A stretch of DNA of 64,000 nucleotides from Niebla homalea (lineage: Eukaryota; Ascomycota; Lecanoromycetes; Lecanorales; Ramalinaceae), in NCBI GenBank assembly GCA_019925105.1, contig JAHGAU010000001.1:1178001-1242000 (forward strand). Direction: 5' to 3'. Both the position numbers and the translations under genes were made by a program. The notes below the pieces were generated by a model. The model was not told where the DNA came from. It did not search any database and saw only the letters and a program-made list of their open reading frames with translations. Positions 1-12,219 of this stretch are shown here, piece after piece. The stretch's first letter is position 1; every line of letters begins with the position of its first letter.

Positions 1-3000
1 TTAATTTATTTATATTTATAATTATAGTTAAAGTAAAAGGTACTATACTTATTTAAAGAATAAAGACTATTATTAACGTTTTTTTATAAGGTTGGAAATT
101 TTATAAGATATTCCGTTTTCTTTAATAGAAATAAGTATTAAGCGATATTTATTATATTATTATTTTATTACCTTATAATATATTATTTTTAATAAGTTAT
201 TTAACTTACGTAATTTATAAGAACCGGAAGTAATCGTTATATTAATAATATTCAAAAAACTACCCTATAATACTTTAAAAGGCTTATTAATACCCGTAAG
301 ATCTATTGTTTTATCGTTTTATATAAGTTTTATAAATAGCGTCTCTTACGTATATTTAATGTCCTTTATAAATTTAAACGCCGGTATTATACGTAATAAT
401 TTAGGCTAAATATTTAACGGATTTATCTTAGGTTAATTAAGAAAAGCCCAAAAAAAAACTGCTTAATAGTAAATAAGGTTATTGAAACACGTTTCTATTA
501 TAAGACTTCGAATTTATTAACGTATAATAAAAATAAAAATTCTTAATCTAATTGGAAAAAGCTATTATAAGGTATATTATAGTAATAGGTACTTAATATT
601 TTAACCGTAATTAATTAACGGAGGTTAAGAACTTATATTTATAGAAATCGGCTAAAAGTCTTAAACCGTTATATAAATAATTTTATAGCTCTTTAAAGTA
701 GCCTTATTTATATACTTATAAAATAATAACGGGCAAATATAAAGAATAAAAGCATCTATTATAGCCTTTATTGGTTTGCTTTTTTTACTATTTTTATATA
801 AGAGATATATGAACCCGGATAACTTTATAGATTATAATATTACTTATTTTTAAATAAGTTCAATAAATAACGTAGGAAAAATAAATTCTTTTTTATCTTT
901 TTATAGCCTTTAATTTAATATTTTAGGGAAGTATCGTAATACGAAGAGTTATAATTACCGGTATTTTATAATTTTAATTATTTTTATAGATATTAATTAT
1001 TAATTTATATTATAAGTTTCTTATATAAATATCGGTTACCCGTATTATGAATTATACGACTATATATATTCTTAGTAAATAAATATTTTATATATATTTA
1101 AAAGTAAACTTTTTATAATTTTAATATATAGCTTTAAAAGTTTTATATCTTTAAGGAAGGTATAAATAAAAAGGATAAGGTTATTAATTATATGAATCCG
1201 ATTAAAAATCTTAATTCGTTTATATTCTAAAAGAAGTAATATAATTATCTTCAATATACGTTTAATTATTAATTTATTATTAATATAATATTTAAGGAAT
1301 AAACCTTAAATAATTAAAATAATCTTAGCGTTTAATCTTTATTAAAAATCGTTATAATTATTAAGGATTTTATTTATACGATCCGAATTTATTTAAGATA
1401 TCGGTATATTTCTTAAACGATATCCGTTAATATGTTAATTATTCATAGGTTTAAATTATATTTCCAGGCATTATAATAAAAGGATCCTATAGAAGGTTTT
1501 AATTTATAAGGTTAATTATAATCCGATAAAAAGAAAAAAAGCATTAAAGTTTTTTTATAAATAATATATTTAAGTATTTTTATATATCCGCTTTTTTATT
1601 TATAATAAATCTTTTTTTTATCGTTAAAAGTATTATTAATTATTTCTCCTTTTATTTTTTATTTTTGCTTTTTAATATTTACTATTAATATCTATAAATA
1701 TCTTTATTATAAAAGTTTTTAATATTTATATAACTCTCTATTAATTAACGTTTAAGGACGTCGTCCGTTATTATAGTTTTGCTCTTTAACGTAACCGTAT
1801 TAATTAAGGCTAACGGACTTACCCGTATATACCTTAATAATCTATTAATAATCGTTGGGATAAAGAAATATCTACGCGGCTTTAATCCGATAACGGTTAT
1901 ATAAATATATTAGCTGCCCGCTTGGTTTTAACCACTATAAAGTGCCATTTATACCTTTACTTTTCGGTATTATATTTTACGCTTTAAACGTTATAACTAT
2001 AAGTACGTAATTTTGCCGGTTTAATTTTTAATATTTTATTAGCTTATAAATCTTTATGAACCTGGTAATATTTTTAAGATCCAGTTGCCAGGGATATTAT
2101 TTAATCGGTTACGGTTATAAATAACTTAAAGAACATTTTATTATTATTAAAAGTTTATACCATTATTGGAGCTTTATTATAACCGCGTTAATTATTAAGT
2201 ATATCTTCTTGAAACGGATTACGTTAACGTTTAATATCCCGGACTTTTAAGACTATTACTTCTGGAATTAACGTATAAGCTTTATATAAAGGACTTTAAA
2301 GCTTTATATAACTATAATTTCATATATTACTCCTTTAAATTTAATTATAAACTTAAATATCGATATCTTACCGTTATTTTATTTAGGTTATTATTTTTAA
2401 AAGTAGCGATATTATACTCTAAGATTACGGTAAGGTCTTTCGCGTCATAAAGAAACTGATTAATCCTTTACTTTAGCGGCTTTTTATTCTATTATTTATT
2501 AATTAACGTATTAAAGATTTTACCCTTTATAAGCTTTTTTTATAGAATAACCTTAAGTATTTAAGACGCGATAACATTGCTATATTAAGATTAAATAATG
2601 CGACTTTATAAACGGATTTCCTTATTTTCTTTGTTAAGAATAACCCTTTCTGAATTGAGGCCTTTAATAACGGAAAAGTAATTTAGTATAAGACTATAGT
2701 TTTCCCCGCCTAATAATAACTGCTTAATAATTAAAGCCTTTATAACGTAATTTATGTTCGGATCCTATATTTATTTATAAACGATTTTAAAGATATTAAA
2801 GATATAATTTTATAATTATATTTATAAAATTCGCTTAATCGTATAATAATATAATTTCTAAGAGTATAGTTTAATATAATTTTAATTAAAAATAAAGTAA
2901 AATTAAGATTAAGCTTATTATTTAATTTATTAATAATTAATCACCTTTATAATCGGTTTAAGGAAACTTTCGTTTTTATTATTTTTTAATAATTAATAAA

Positions 3001-3835
3001 TTAATAATTTCCCCGGGTTTTCGGTATAAACGATTAAAAAAGTTAATATAAAAACGTACCGATAAGTCCCAATATATTAAATAAAGTTTTAATTATTTAT
3101 TTATAATATTGTATTTTAATTATTTTATTGGACTTAATATTAAGTATATTATACGGAGCCTTACCGAGTTATTTAATTTTATTATTATAAATTGTACTTA
3201 TAATCCGTTAAATATCGAGTTCGCGGAATATTTAAGCCGCTTCCTATATATACCGACCTCTTTTTTACTCCGTAAGAAGACGATCTATATAGTTTTTATT
3301 ATTTTATTAAATGTTTACCCGCTTAATATATATAATAAGTCGTTAACTTCTATAAAGTTTTATTCTTATTAATTAAGTAAAGTCTTTAATTTTATTAACG
3401 TTTATAAATATTTATATATACCGATATATTATTAAGTACTTAAAGATATCGTTAAGAAGCCGGTTTTTATTTATTATTAATATTAATTAATTAAAAAGTA
3501 ATTAATCAATAATTTTATTAACTTATAGAATTTACGTTTTGGGTCAGTTAAAGTTTATTAATAAAGCTTAATAAGTTATTAAATTCCTTAGTTAAGTATC
3601 TTTAATAATAATATCTATTTATATTACTTATATCGGAAATTAAAAGCCTTATTCTTTTACGGATATACCTTAGCCTTTATAATATATATATTTAAATCTT
3701 TAGGGAGGCTATTTTCGATTCGGAGTATATATATAAAATACTTACTTATTTCTTTTACGTAATTAAGGGCTTAATAAAATCCTTAAAGCCTTTAATTACC
3801 GGCGTAAGAATATTAAGTATTAATAAAAAAGGTTC
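1..3835. other. RIP-degraded repeat DNA of unknown family
   Basis: No gene can be supported here. The sequence is very AT-rich, with CpA and TpG nearly missing and CpG kept, so it looks like RIP-mutated repeat DNA. A plus-strand frame is open from 3109 to 3372, and this frame continues downstream broken only at TAA/TAG. The minus strand reads similarly through much of 1740-3835, so the coding strand cannot be decided. The same sequence resumes at 4869 after a small LTR element, because the two flanks share one copy of the 5-bp target. I recognise no catalytic motif in any frame. Confidence 0.6.
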
Positions 3836-3840
3836 GTACG

Positions 3841-4017
3841 TGTTATGGCAGTACCTACCCTGGAGCAAGGGCTCCGGGGTAGGGCCTACCCCTGGGGGTG
3901 ATCCCCGGGTAGACTACCTTCTCATATATGGTAATAGCGGCTTACCCTTAAGCGCTATTATTTACCCCGGATAGTTACTTTTGTTTATAAGATGGCCGAG
4001 TAATTATCACCCTAACA
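3841..4017 (+). repeat. Left LTR of the miniature element
   Basis: This 177-bp repeat begins TGTTATGGCAG and ends CACCCTAACA. It differs from the right LTR by transitions and one missing C in a C-run. The final ACCCTAACA reads ACCCTGACA in the right copy, a G-to-A change of RIP type. Confidence 0.87.
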
Positions 4018-4110
4018 GAATAATAGCGTAACTTCAGGGTAATACACCCCCGGAGTTAACCTTAAGGGTTTAAAGGGGTAGGTTTACAGTTCGAATCCGA
4101 GGACGCCCAT
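3991..4110 (+). promoter_or_regulatory. tRNA-like A box and B box across the LTR/internal junction
   Basis: A TGGCCGAG motif, as in the D-arm/A-box of Ser and Leu tRNAs, sits at 3993-4000 inside the LTR. A B-box-like AGTTCGAATCC lies at 4088-4098 in the internal region, followed by GAGGACGCCCA. Between them ACCCT (4009-4013) can pair with AGGGT (4036-4040), resembling an anticodon stem with an insert. The acceptor and T stems do not pair well, so this is not a working tRNA gene. It could be an internal RNA polymerase III promoter captured by the element, or a fossil of a tRNA-derived origin. The role is inference. Confidence 0.45.
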
Positions 4111-4685
4111 AAAGTAAGACTTTTAAGTAACTTAGGAGGTAAGACTGAGCGTAAGTACGGGGGCGGGTAGGACCCGCTACCCTATAATACCGGGGGCCGA
4201 GGTCCGAGGTATAGGAAAACTACCGAGGGGGGCCGGAATGCCCGAAAATTACCGATACGGGGGGCTGAAACGCTTTAAAACTACGCGGGCCAATCGTAGG
4301 ACCGTGGGTAAAGTACCTTAAGACGTGGCCTTTACTTGCCTAATAAGGAACGGTGCGGGTACGGGTATTTACTAAAGGTTACCCGGGCCTGCTTAATAAG
4401 AGATACGGATTATTCTTAACGAGGACATTAAACCCCGGGTTATACCCTTATAAAGTTATTAAGCCTTTGGATTATACTTACGGGTTATTAAATTTAAATC
4501 CGGGTCCAACTTAAAAAATTCAGACCCATACCGGAGGTAATCTCCCTTAAATAAAGAGCTTTTAACTTTTATTTATTTACTTAATTAGGTTTTAAGAGGA
4601 CATTTAGTTTAAGGGGGTAACTCCCCCTTAAAGGCGTAATTTATAGTCTATAGGCTCAGGGATAAGCTTATAAGAAAAAGGATAC

Positions 4686-4863
4686 TATTATAGTAATACT
4701 TACCTTAAAGCAAGGGCTCCGGGGTAAGGCTTACCCCTAAGGGTAATCCCCCGGGTAAACTACCTTCTTATATATAGTAATAGCGGCTTACCCTTAAGCG
4801 TTATTATCTACCCCGGATAGCTACTTTTATCTATAAGATGGCCGAGTGGTTATCACCCTGACA
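4686..4863 (+). repeat. Right LTR of the miniature element
   Basis: This 178-bp copy of the left LTR begins TATTATAG, where the initial TG has become TA, and ends CACCCTGACA immediately before the GTACG duplication. It keeps the intact motif TGGCCGAGTGG near its 3' end, which is mutated to TGGCCGAGTAA in the left copy. Confidence 0.87.
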
Positions 4864-4868
4864 GTACG

Positions 4869-6137
4869 GCGTAATTTTATTGAAGTTTCTTTCGATCCTT
4901 TAAGGTACTTTTAATAAAACCTATTTAATTTATAATTTTTTCGACTTTACCTTTAATATTAACTTAAATCCGTTATTAATATTCCGGGGTTAATTATAAA
5001 TTAATATGCTTTAAAAAAAACTTATTATATTGGGTTTATTTATTAAATAATAGAGTATCGTTTATTACTTAAATATATTTAACGTTTTTAGTTATAAATT
5101 ATTTAATAATAAAAATTAAAATAGGAAAGGCTTCTAATATATAGTCCGTTAGTTATTCCGGTATTAATTATTAAACGGGCTATATAGTTTTATTGCTTTA
5201 AAGTTAATCCTTTAAAAGTATTTCAATATAAATAAACGGATATTTAATATAAAATCGTTTAATATTATAAAGATAACTGTTACGATAATAATAATCTTTA
5301 ATACCTTATTTATTATATTATTAAACTATAATAGGTTAACGTAAAAACGCTTAAACTATAATAAATAAATAACCTCGGACTATAATTATCCCTTTAATTA
5401 ATAATAAGTTATAAGCTCCTCCGTCTAATTAACGTTAATAATAAACCTTACGTATGGGAAATATAAGTTTTAAACCTTTTTAATAAAGCTTTTAATTATT
5501 AACGATAATTAAAATTAGGGTAATATTTATTATACCCGGATAAATCTTTTTTTATTATCCTTTTTAATTAAATTAATTTCCGTTTTTAAGATTTTTCGAA
5601 TTAATTAAATTATTAATACTTAAAACTGTTTAAAATAATAACTTAAAGTATAATAATCTTATTAATTTAATATTTTAGGAAAACCGTTATATTTAATTAG
5701 TGTTTACGTAATTTAATATTTTTTTATCCTTAAGAATAGGTTTTTATTTTAATGAAATCCCGTTTTTCCCTTTAAACTTCCGGCACGTTTTATAAAATGG
5801 ATTTATGCCGCGTTTATAACGCTCTTTTATATTGTCCCTTAATAGGTAAATTACGTAGCGGGATCTATAGAATTAACTCGATAAAGTTTTTAAAGATTAC
5901 TTTTTTAATAATAATATATATTTAAGTAGCTTAATAATAATTATAAATAATATACGTTAAATAACGGAGTTACGGGCTCGTATTTACCTAAATTTATACT
6001 TAAAGCGGTTTTATATTATAATAGCCTTTACCTTAATAATAATAACGTTTTTCTTTAAATTAAGTAAATTATTATTCTTTTAATACGGTAAACTTTATTA
6101 TAAAAATATTATTAAATACCGTTTAAACGGCTTAATT
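4869..6137. other. RIP-degraded DNA, continuation of 1-3835
   Basis: This is the host sequence resuming after the miniature LTR element. On the minus strand from about 5430 to 4870 one frame is broken only at TAA/TAG codons, as expected for a protein with RIP-mutated Gln codons, but I do not recognise the protein. The plus strand also gives a plausible reading. Nothing else is visible. Confidence 0.5.
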
Positions 6138-6470
6138 TGTTGAAATGTGAGGTGTAAGTTACTTGATTATTCTCTATGTACAGAAGTGCGATTAAGTACT
6201 CCTGAATCCCGGCTACCTTAATTAGGTTTAACTTCGGATCATATTTAATTTACCCGAGTATTAAATAACTAATATAAGTATTTTTAATACTCCCCTTTAA
6301 GCTTTAATATATATTACTTATATAATTATCTATTTATAATATTATATTCTATTATTACTTTAAACTTTAATTTTTTATATAACGTATACCCTATTTAAGT
6401 AATATTTTCTATAAGCTATTAAAGCTCCCTTATAACGGTGGTTTTTACTCCTTTATAACGGTAATCTTTT
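6138..6470 (+). repeat. Left arm of an inverted repeat pair (LTR-like end)
   Basis: This arm begins TGTTGAAATGTGAGGTG. Its reverse complement is found at 12566-12902 with mostly transition differences over about 335 bp. The first 100 bp are less RIP-mutated than the rest. The flank is TTAATT on the left and TTAATC to the right of the partner arm, compatible with one 6-bp duplication after a C-to-T change. It may be a long terminal inverted repeat of a DNA element, or two LTRs in opposite orientation. Confidence 0.65.
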
Positions 6471-7377
6471 GCTTCTTTATATTATAGCGGTAGTCCTTTC
6501 GCGGTAAAATACCTTTAAAAGATTATACTTATAGCCTTGAATATATATTACTTATTCCTTTAAGTTATAAAGTTAACGCGGTAACGGCGAGCTCCTTTAT
6601 ATTTTAAATTATCTTTTAATAACCCCTTAAGGTACGTAATTTCATCCGGGTATACTCCGGGGTAAATATCGTTTTTTACGATTTACCCCTTTTTTAAAAT
6701 ATTTTTTTAACTTCCTTACTTTATATATTAAATTTATATTAAAACGTATTCTTAAATTTCTTAAGATTAATAATAACCTCTTTATAAGTAATTAAGAACT
6801 CCCTTTATAAATAACTTAAAGTTTACCTTAAGTAATTTAAAGATAAAGTTATAAGGCTATTAATATTATTAATAAGGCTTTAATCGGTATAAGGACGTTC
6901 CGGGGGTATTTTAAGGCTAAGTACCTTATAAAATCCCTTAAAAGGTTAATATAATAAAAACTTTATTAAGTTATTAACGATTTATTTATACGTCGGAATA
7001 TAAAGCCAGTATTATTAAATATCTATATACTTAATCCGGGTATAGAATATAAGATTCTTAATAAGAACTATAATATTTTAATTATTTCCGTAAATAATAA
7101 TGGTAAGGAGGTTCCCGGCTTAATACGGCTTAATTTTACTTAAAAGTTACTTAAATTATAAAGCCTTTTTAATTACTTATATTTATCTTATATATTCCGC
7201 TTTATAAGTAAAAAGGGTAACCGTAACTTAACATTTAAATTATTAATTAATCGCGGTACTTCCGATATTAAATACGTAGCCTATAATAGACTTCCGGGTT
7301 GAATTTACGGTAAAATCGGAGTTAATATAACCATTAAAAGCTTTTAATTTACCCCGGTATATTAATTAGAAGGTAAC
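6471..7377. other. Degraded interior between inverted repeat arm and Gypsy element
   Basis: About 0.9 kb lies between the left inverted-repeat arm and the Gypsy insertion. A plus frame in 7040-7320 is fairly open and reads like a protein interrupted at TAA, but no family is recognised. There is no other feature. Confidence 0.4.
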
Positions 7378-7723
7378 TGTTAGACTGACTCCGCTGGCGG
7401 CACGCCGGCGGGACTAATAAAGGTAGGTGTAGAAGACGTAACGTTACGGTCTGGATACTTAGGTACTACTTTAATAAGTAGATTGGTAATAAGACTAATT
7501 CTTAAGGAACTTAGAAAGAACTAGGGCATAGCCTTTACTTAAGGTAAAGGTAATAACTACCCTGCTTTACGCTTATTAAGCTACGGCTCATAAATAACGT
7601 ATACTAAGGCCGTTATTAAGGCCCTTTATTAAGGCCCTTTACTAAGGCTTAACGGCCTACCTTAACGTAACAATATAACGTACCACTATAACGCCGGCGC
7701 AAAAATAACGTTAATTATTAATA
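7378..7723 (-). repeat. Gypsy 3' LTR (left copy)
   Basis: This 346-bp repeat matches 12220-12565. Its left ~120 bp keep CpA/TpG sites and GC-rich text, while its right end is RIP-mutated. The opposite holds in the partner LTR, so the two copies complement each other for inferring the ancestral sequence. Confidence 0.85.
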
Positions 7724-8346
7724 ATTATCTCCCCCTTTATACGTTAATCTTTAAAGCATAGAAAAATATATTTAAAATATTAACGTAAAGCCGGTTAAGT
7801 ATAAGGCTTATTAAAAACCTATTATTAAACCTAATAGGAAAAGGGTAAAAAGAAAAGAATCTTTAACTATATACGCGAATATAATAATATCTATCCAATA
7901 ATAATATAATAAAGGCACCTTATACTAATAAAAAGTTAATATGACTTAAAGAGCTTATTAAAAACCCCTTTATAAAACCCAGTAAAAAAAGGTAAATAAG
8001 AAAAGAGTCTTTACGGTATTAATTAATAATTACTTAAGGCTTTACTATTAATTTATTACGTTATAATAAAGGTAAACGTTATCGTAAAAACGGCACGTAA
8101 TTATAATAAGGCCTTTATTCTATTTTAAACTTCTTTTCTTTTTTTCCTTAATAGTTTTAATTATTCTTATAAATATAATATATTAAGGGTTTATACGAGT
8201 ATTTATAAGTTAATATATATATAGCTATATACCCTCGCTATCTATACTATTATTACAGTAAGTAACGTTAACGTTACGTAGGCGTTTTATTCACGTTAAC
8301 AGTCCGCTTATTTCATTTATTAACATTATATATAAGTCAATCGATC

Positions 8347-8745
8347 TTAGGCAGCGTGGCCTGCGCCGACGCGTCGCTGGCGTAAACGTGAATGTGATGC
8401 TAATGATGGGTATAGCAACGCCTTGTTCCACCTGCTTTTTGCAGGGCAAGCCGGTAATAAAGTCCATGCTGAGTTCTTTCCAGGGTGCGGCCGGTTAAGG
8501 GAGTGAAGTAAGCTCGCCGTAGGGGCGGTAACGCGGTGCCTTGATCCTTTGGCAAGTATCGTACGTTTTAACATAATCACTGACTTAAGCCTTTAAGCCG
8601 TCCCAGTGATATTTACGGGCCAGGAGCTTATAAGTCTTTTCGGCTTTAAAGTGGCCCGTTAACGGGTTATTATAATACTTATTAATCAGCTTTTCTTTAA
8701 ACGTTTTATCCCGGGGGATATATATATGGCCCTTATAAGTTATAA
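8347..8745 (-). pseudogene. Gypsy integrase fragment (zinc-binding domain and start of core)
   Basis: Translated on the minus strand, this segment shows the HHCC zinc-binding domain of retroviral-type integrases (NNPLTGHF, KYHW, YDTCQRIK), then a linker (YGELTSLP) and the start of the core (PWKELSMDFITGLP), a very typical Gypsy signature. The part at 8347-8640 is nearly free of RIP. Beyond the GLP motif the reading diverges and the catalytic Asp/Glu residues are not recognisable. Integrase would join the element's cDNA to the chromosome. At least one stop lies between the second His and the Cys pair. An overlapping 77-codon open frame on the same strand is in the wrong register. Confidence 0.85.
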
Positions 8746-9649
8746 GGTTATTAAGATTGAATTTCTAAGTATTATTACGACCTTAATAAGAATACGTTGG
8801 CGTTACGTTATCGTTTTTAATTTTATATATGAATATATCGTTAACCTATAAATCCTTAATAAGTAATTTAATCGGTTTAAATTCTTTAATAGGCTTTTTA
8901 AATAACTATTAAATCTCTTTTTATAAAATAATAACTTAAATATTTTTTAAAGCGAATCGTAATTAATAATTAATAACTACCGTCCGCCAGCGCTCCGTTA
9001 ACTTATTGGATTAAAGTACGAATTTATTTTATAAGGTAAATAATAAGGTAATATTAAAAAATAAGATTCCTTTATAGTCTAGATATCTTAATAAAGGATT
9101 AATAAGGTTTATTTTACCTTAATGATAAAATACTTTAAAGTTATAATTAATAAGTTTTAAGGCTTATTTAGCCTGGTGCGGGCTTAATGCCGGCTGTTTT
9201 ATAAACCCTTAAAGGTTACTATAATTTATTTATATTTAAATAGCTTTAAAGCTTTTTTTTAAATAATACCGTTATTACTTAAATGTTATAATAATAATAA
9301 GGAGCTTTTAATTATACGTTTTATAATTCTATTTAATAAGGGTTATTTTTCTGGATTAATATGTAATTAAGCGTTAATAACTTTCTTTAAACTATTAAAA
9401 TAAAATATTTATAATAATAAAATTGCATATATTAATTTCTATTTATACCCCCTATTTTAAGTTAAAATAACAGAATAATAACGCGTTAATAAATATTTCA
9501 CGGAGCCGGCGGAATACCGTATTTACCGTATTATTTTACTTTAACGGGTTAATTTTCTTCCCTTCTTTATTACCCTTAAGTAGATTAATTAAGGGCTTAA
9601 TTATCCTTAAATATTTATAAAGAAAACGATAATAAAAATTTATAAAGCT

Positions 9650-10215
9650 TAAAAAAACCTATATTTCCCGGTAAGTTTTTAAGGTAAGTTAATCCTTAAT
9701 AATTTAAATATACTCTTAATCTATTTAAATCTTTTTAATAGAAACAATAAACCTTAAGAATTCTACTTAAATAATATTAAATTAATATTTCTCGAGGTTA
9801 ACATAAAGTTAAAATTAATAAAGTCGCTTAAAAACCTATTAAATATAACGTTAATAATCCGCCGGATTCTTATTAAATATTAAAATATTATTTAAATAAA
9901 TTATATAAGTTATATCGATAAAGCTAATAAAAATATAATTAATATAAACTTAAAAGATTATTAAAGCGTTAATTAACTTAAACGGTATAATAAAATATTT
10001 AAAATAATTATAATATATACGGAACGCCATCTTTTACTTATCGCCGGACTTAATCCGTAATTAATAATAGGTATCCTTAAAATTTAACTTAATAAACCGT
10101 TTAAAGCTATTTAATTAATTAAAAGTCTTAATAATTAAGGGTAATAAATATCGATTTTTAACTATAATTATATTTAATCTACGGTAATCGATATAAAGAT
10201 AAAGGCCGCTATCCT
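9650..10215 (-). pseudogene. Gypsy reverse transcriptase remnant
   Basis: On the minus strand around 10210-10120 the translation contains IDYRRLN followed by KNRYLLPLI, the fingers motif of Ty3/Gypsy reverse transcriptase. Further on (about 9925-9650) comes a degraded form of the catalytic YxDD block, read as YLNNILIF, then VFKRLY and LYVNLEKY, and then the FLGFIVS-like block, all in the family order. The two catalytic Asp read as Asn, a G-to-A change. Many TAA/TAG codons break the frame, so the enzyme is dead. Confidence 0.82.
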
Positions 10216-12219
10216 TTTTAAGTATAAAAAAATCGGGGCACTTATAAGTAACGTTAAGTAATAAATCCAACCCCGGGCTATAATATCCTTTAAATACCGC
10301 CGGAGCTCCGTTAACTTTACCCGAAACAGGTTATATAAAGGATTATATAATAATTTTTTATTATTTAAGTTAATAATATAATCCCTTTATTTTAATTTAA
10401 ATAGGGTATTAATTATATTATTAAAAAAAGACATTTATATACTTACTTAACTCCTTCGGGACGCTCCGGTTAATAAAGTCTTTTATTATACTTATACGCG
10501 TTAAATTACCTTAAGGGATTTACGGTATTTTTAAGCGCTTTATTATTACGTTAACGTAAATAACTATAAAAACCTTATTAATCTCCGTTAAATTTTAATT
10601 TTAATTATAAATATTATTAATTTATAATTTATAAAAATTAACCTTAAAGTATTATTTATCCGCTACCGGATTAATTATTATTTATAAGGTACGTAAGGTT
10701 AATAAATTAAGGATTATGTTTAAACCTTCTTAATTAATAACGTAAAAGAATATTTTATATTACTTCTATTATTTTTAACTATTAATTAAATAATATTATA
10801 ATTAATAAACGCTATAATAAAAGATCTATTTATTATTAAGAAAAGCCGTTTACGGTAAAATAATAAAGATTAACTATAAGTTTTATTAAATTATATATAC
10901 TTATAAAATTAAATTTACTTAAGCTTTAATATTAATTAATATATTTAATAATTAAGGATTATCCTGAAAACTTATTTAACCCTTAATAATAAAAATTAAA
11001 TATACTTTTAATTATCTTTTTATTAATTTTAATCTTAAAATATTATCGGAACTTTATCGTTTTTTAATATATTATTTTTTTATAGGATTTTACGCTTATT
11101 ATTAAGACCTTATTTTATAAAATAATAAGGCAATCGGATATATAATGGCCCTTTCTGTAATATATATAATATTTAACGTTCTTATTTACTTTAAGGGCGG
11201 CGTTAGAATTTTTAAGTATAGTTTTACGCTTTTAACCGTGAAAATCAGTTTTAATAAAAATACGTGCCGGCTTTAAGCCGTCAGAACCAGGTTTAAATAC
11301 CCTATTTTCAAAAGATTTACACTTTTTAATTACTATTAATAATATACTTTAGGTTATTCTTTTATATAATTGCCGCCGTTACGATATCGTCCCGGGTTCT
11401 TAATACCTTATTAATTATAAGGATTTTAATTTTAAGCTTTAATAAAAATTTTATAAAGAATATATAAATATAAAACTTATTTAATAATAATAATAAGTTT
11501 TCTTTTATAGTTTTTAAAGTATTATAGAATTACGTTATTTTTTAATTAAAGTGTTATTTAATATCCTTAAACCGCTTATAATAAATAAACCGGCGGTTTT
11601 CCAGATTAATTATTAAATTTAAAAGCTTATCCTTAAGCTTTTAATAGTTTATTTTATTAATTTCTTTATCCGGTAAATTGAAGATTTTATAAAAAATAGA
11701 CCTTAAATAAAAAATTACCTTTTTTCTTTCGGTAAAGAAATATTTAAGATAAAATATAAATTATCTTTTTAAGTTAATAAATTACGTTTAATATTTACCC
11801 TTAAATTTATTTTAATATAATTTAAGTTTTTCCGGATAAAAAGACTTACCTTTATAAAATAAAATAAAAGCCGTTAATAATATACTATTAATATAAAGCT
11901 TAATAATAGGGTTAACGCGGGGAAAATCCCGGAACGTAAACCCTTATATTACGTATTAACGCGGTTAAATATATACTCTTAATAAATACGATTCTTAATT
12001 TTAAGCCGGTTAACTTTAAATTATAATTCTAGAAATTAAGCTTATTAAGCCATAATATTATAATAACGCTCCGCCGCTTTAATTTACTTAACTATAATAA
12101 AGGGATTCTTAATTAAAAAGTGAATATTATTTTTTTATTCTAAGGTTTATTAAGTTAATTAAGTATTTATTATAACGGTAACGTCGGGCCTTCTCCTTAA
12201 TAAAGAAGAAGAATTAAAA

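Larger units (their letters stand above)
3841..4863. mobile_element. Miniature LTR retrotransposon (TRIM-like), 1,023 bp
   Basis: Two direct repeats of 177 and 178 bp bound a 668-bp internal region with no coding capacity. The element starts TGTTATGG and ends CCCTGACA, and it is flanked by a perfect 5-bp duplication GTACG (3836-3840 and 4864-4868). This is the structure of a terminal-repeat retrotransposon in miniature, which would need proteins from another LTR element. A purine-rich stretch, AAGAAAAAGGA, lies just before the right LTR and may be the polypurine tract, which suggests plus orientation. No good primer-binding site was seen after the left LTR. The element is GC-rich and much less RIP-mutated than its host. 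The right LTR begins TA instead of TG, a RIP-type change. Confidence 0.88.

Noticed and set aside
1072..1254. 60-codon minus-strand open frame
   Set aside because: Isoleucine/leucine/lysine-rich translation of AT-rich non-coding DNA, with no motif and no context for a gene.
3109..3372. 87-codon plus-strand open frame as a gene
   Set aside because: It lies in RIP-mutated repeat DNA and its frame continues on both sides through stops. At most it is a segment of a dead ORF.
3991..4110. Functional Ser/Leu tRNA gene
   Set aside because: Acceptor and T stems do not pair, no usable anticodon can be defined, and the A box lies in an LTR.
8347..8580. 77-codon minus-strand open frame
   Set aside because: Wrong register of the Gypsy integrase, whose true frame on the same strand shows PWKELSMDFITGLP.
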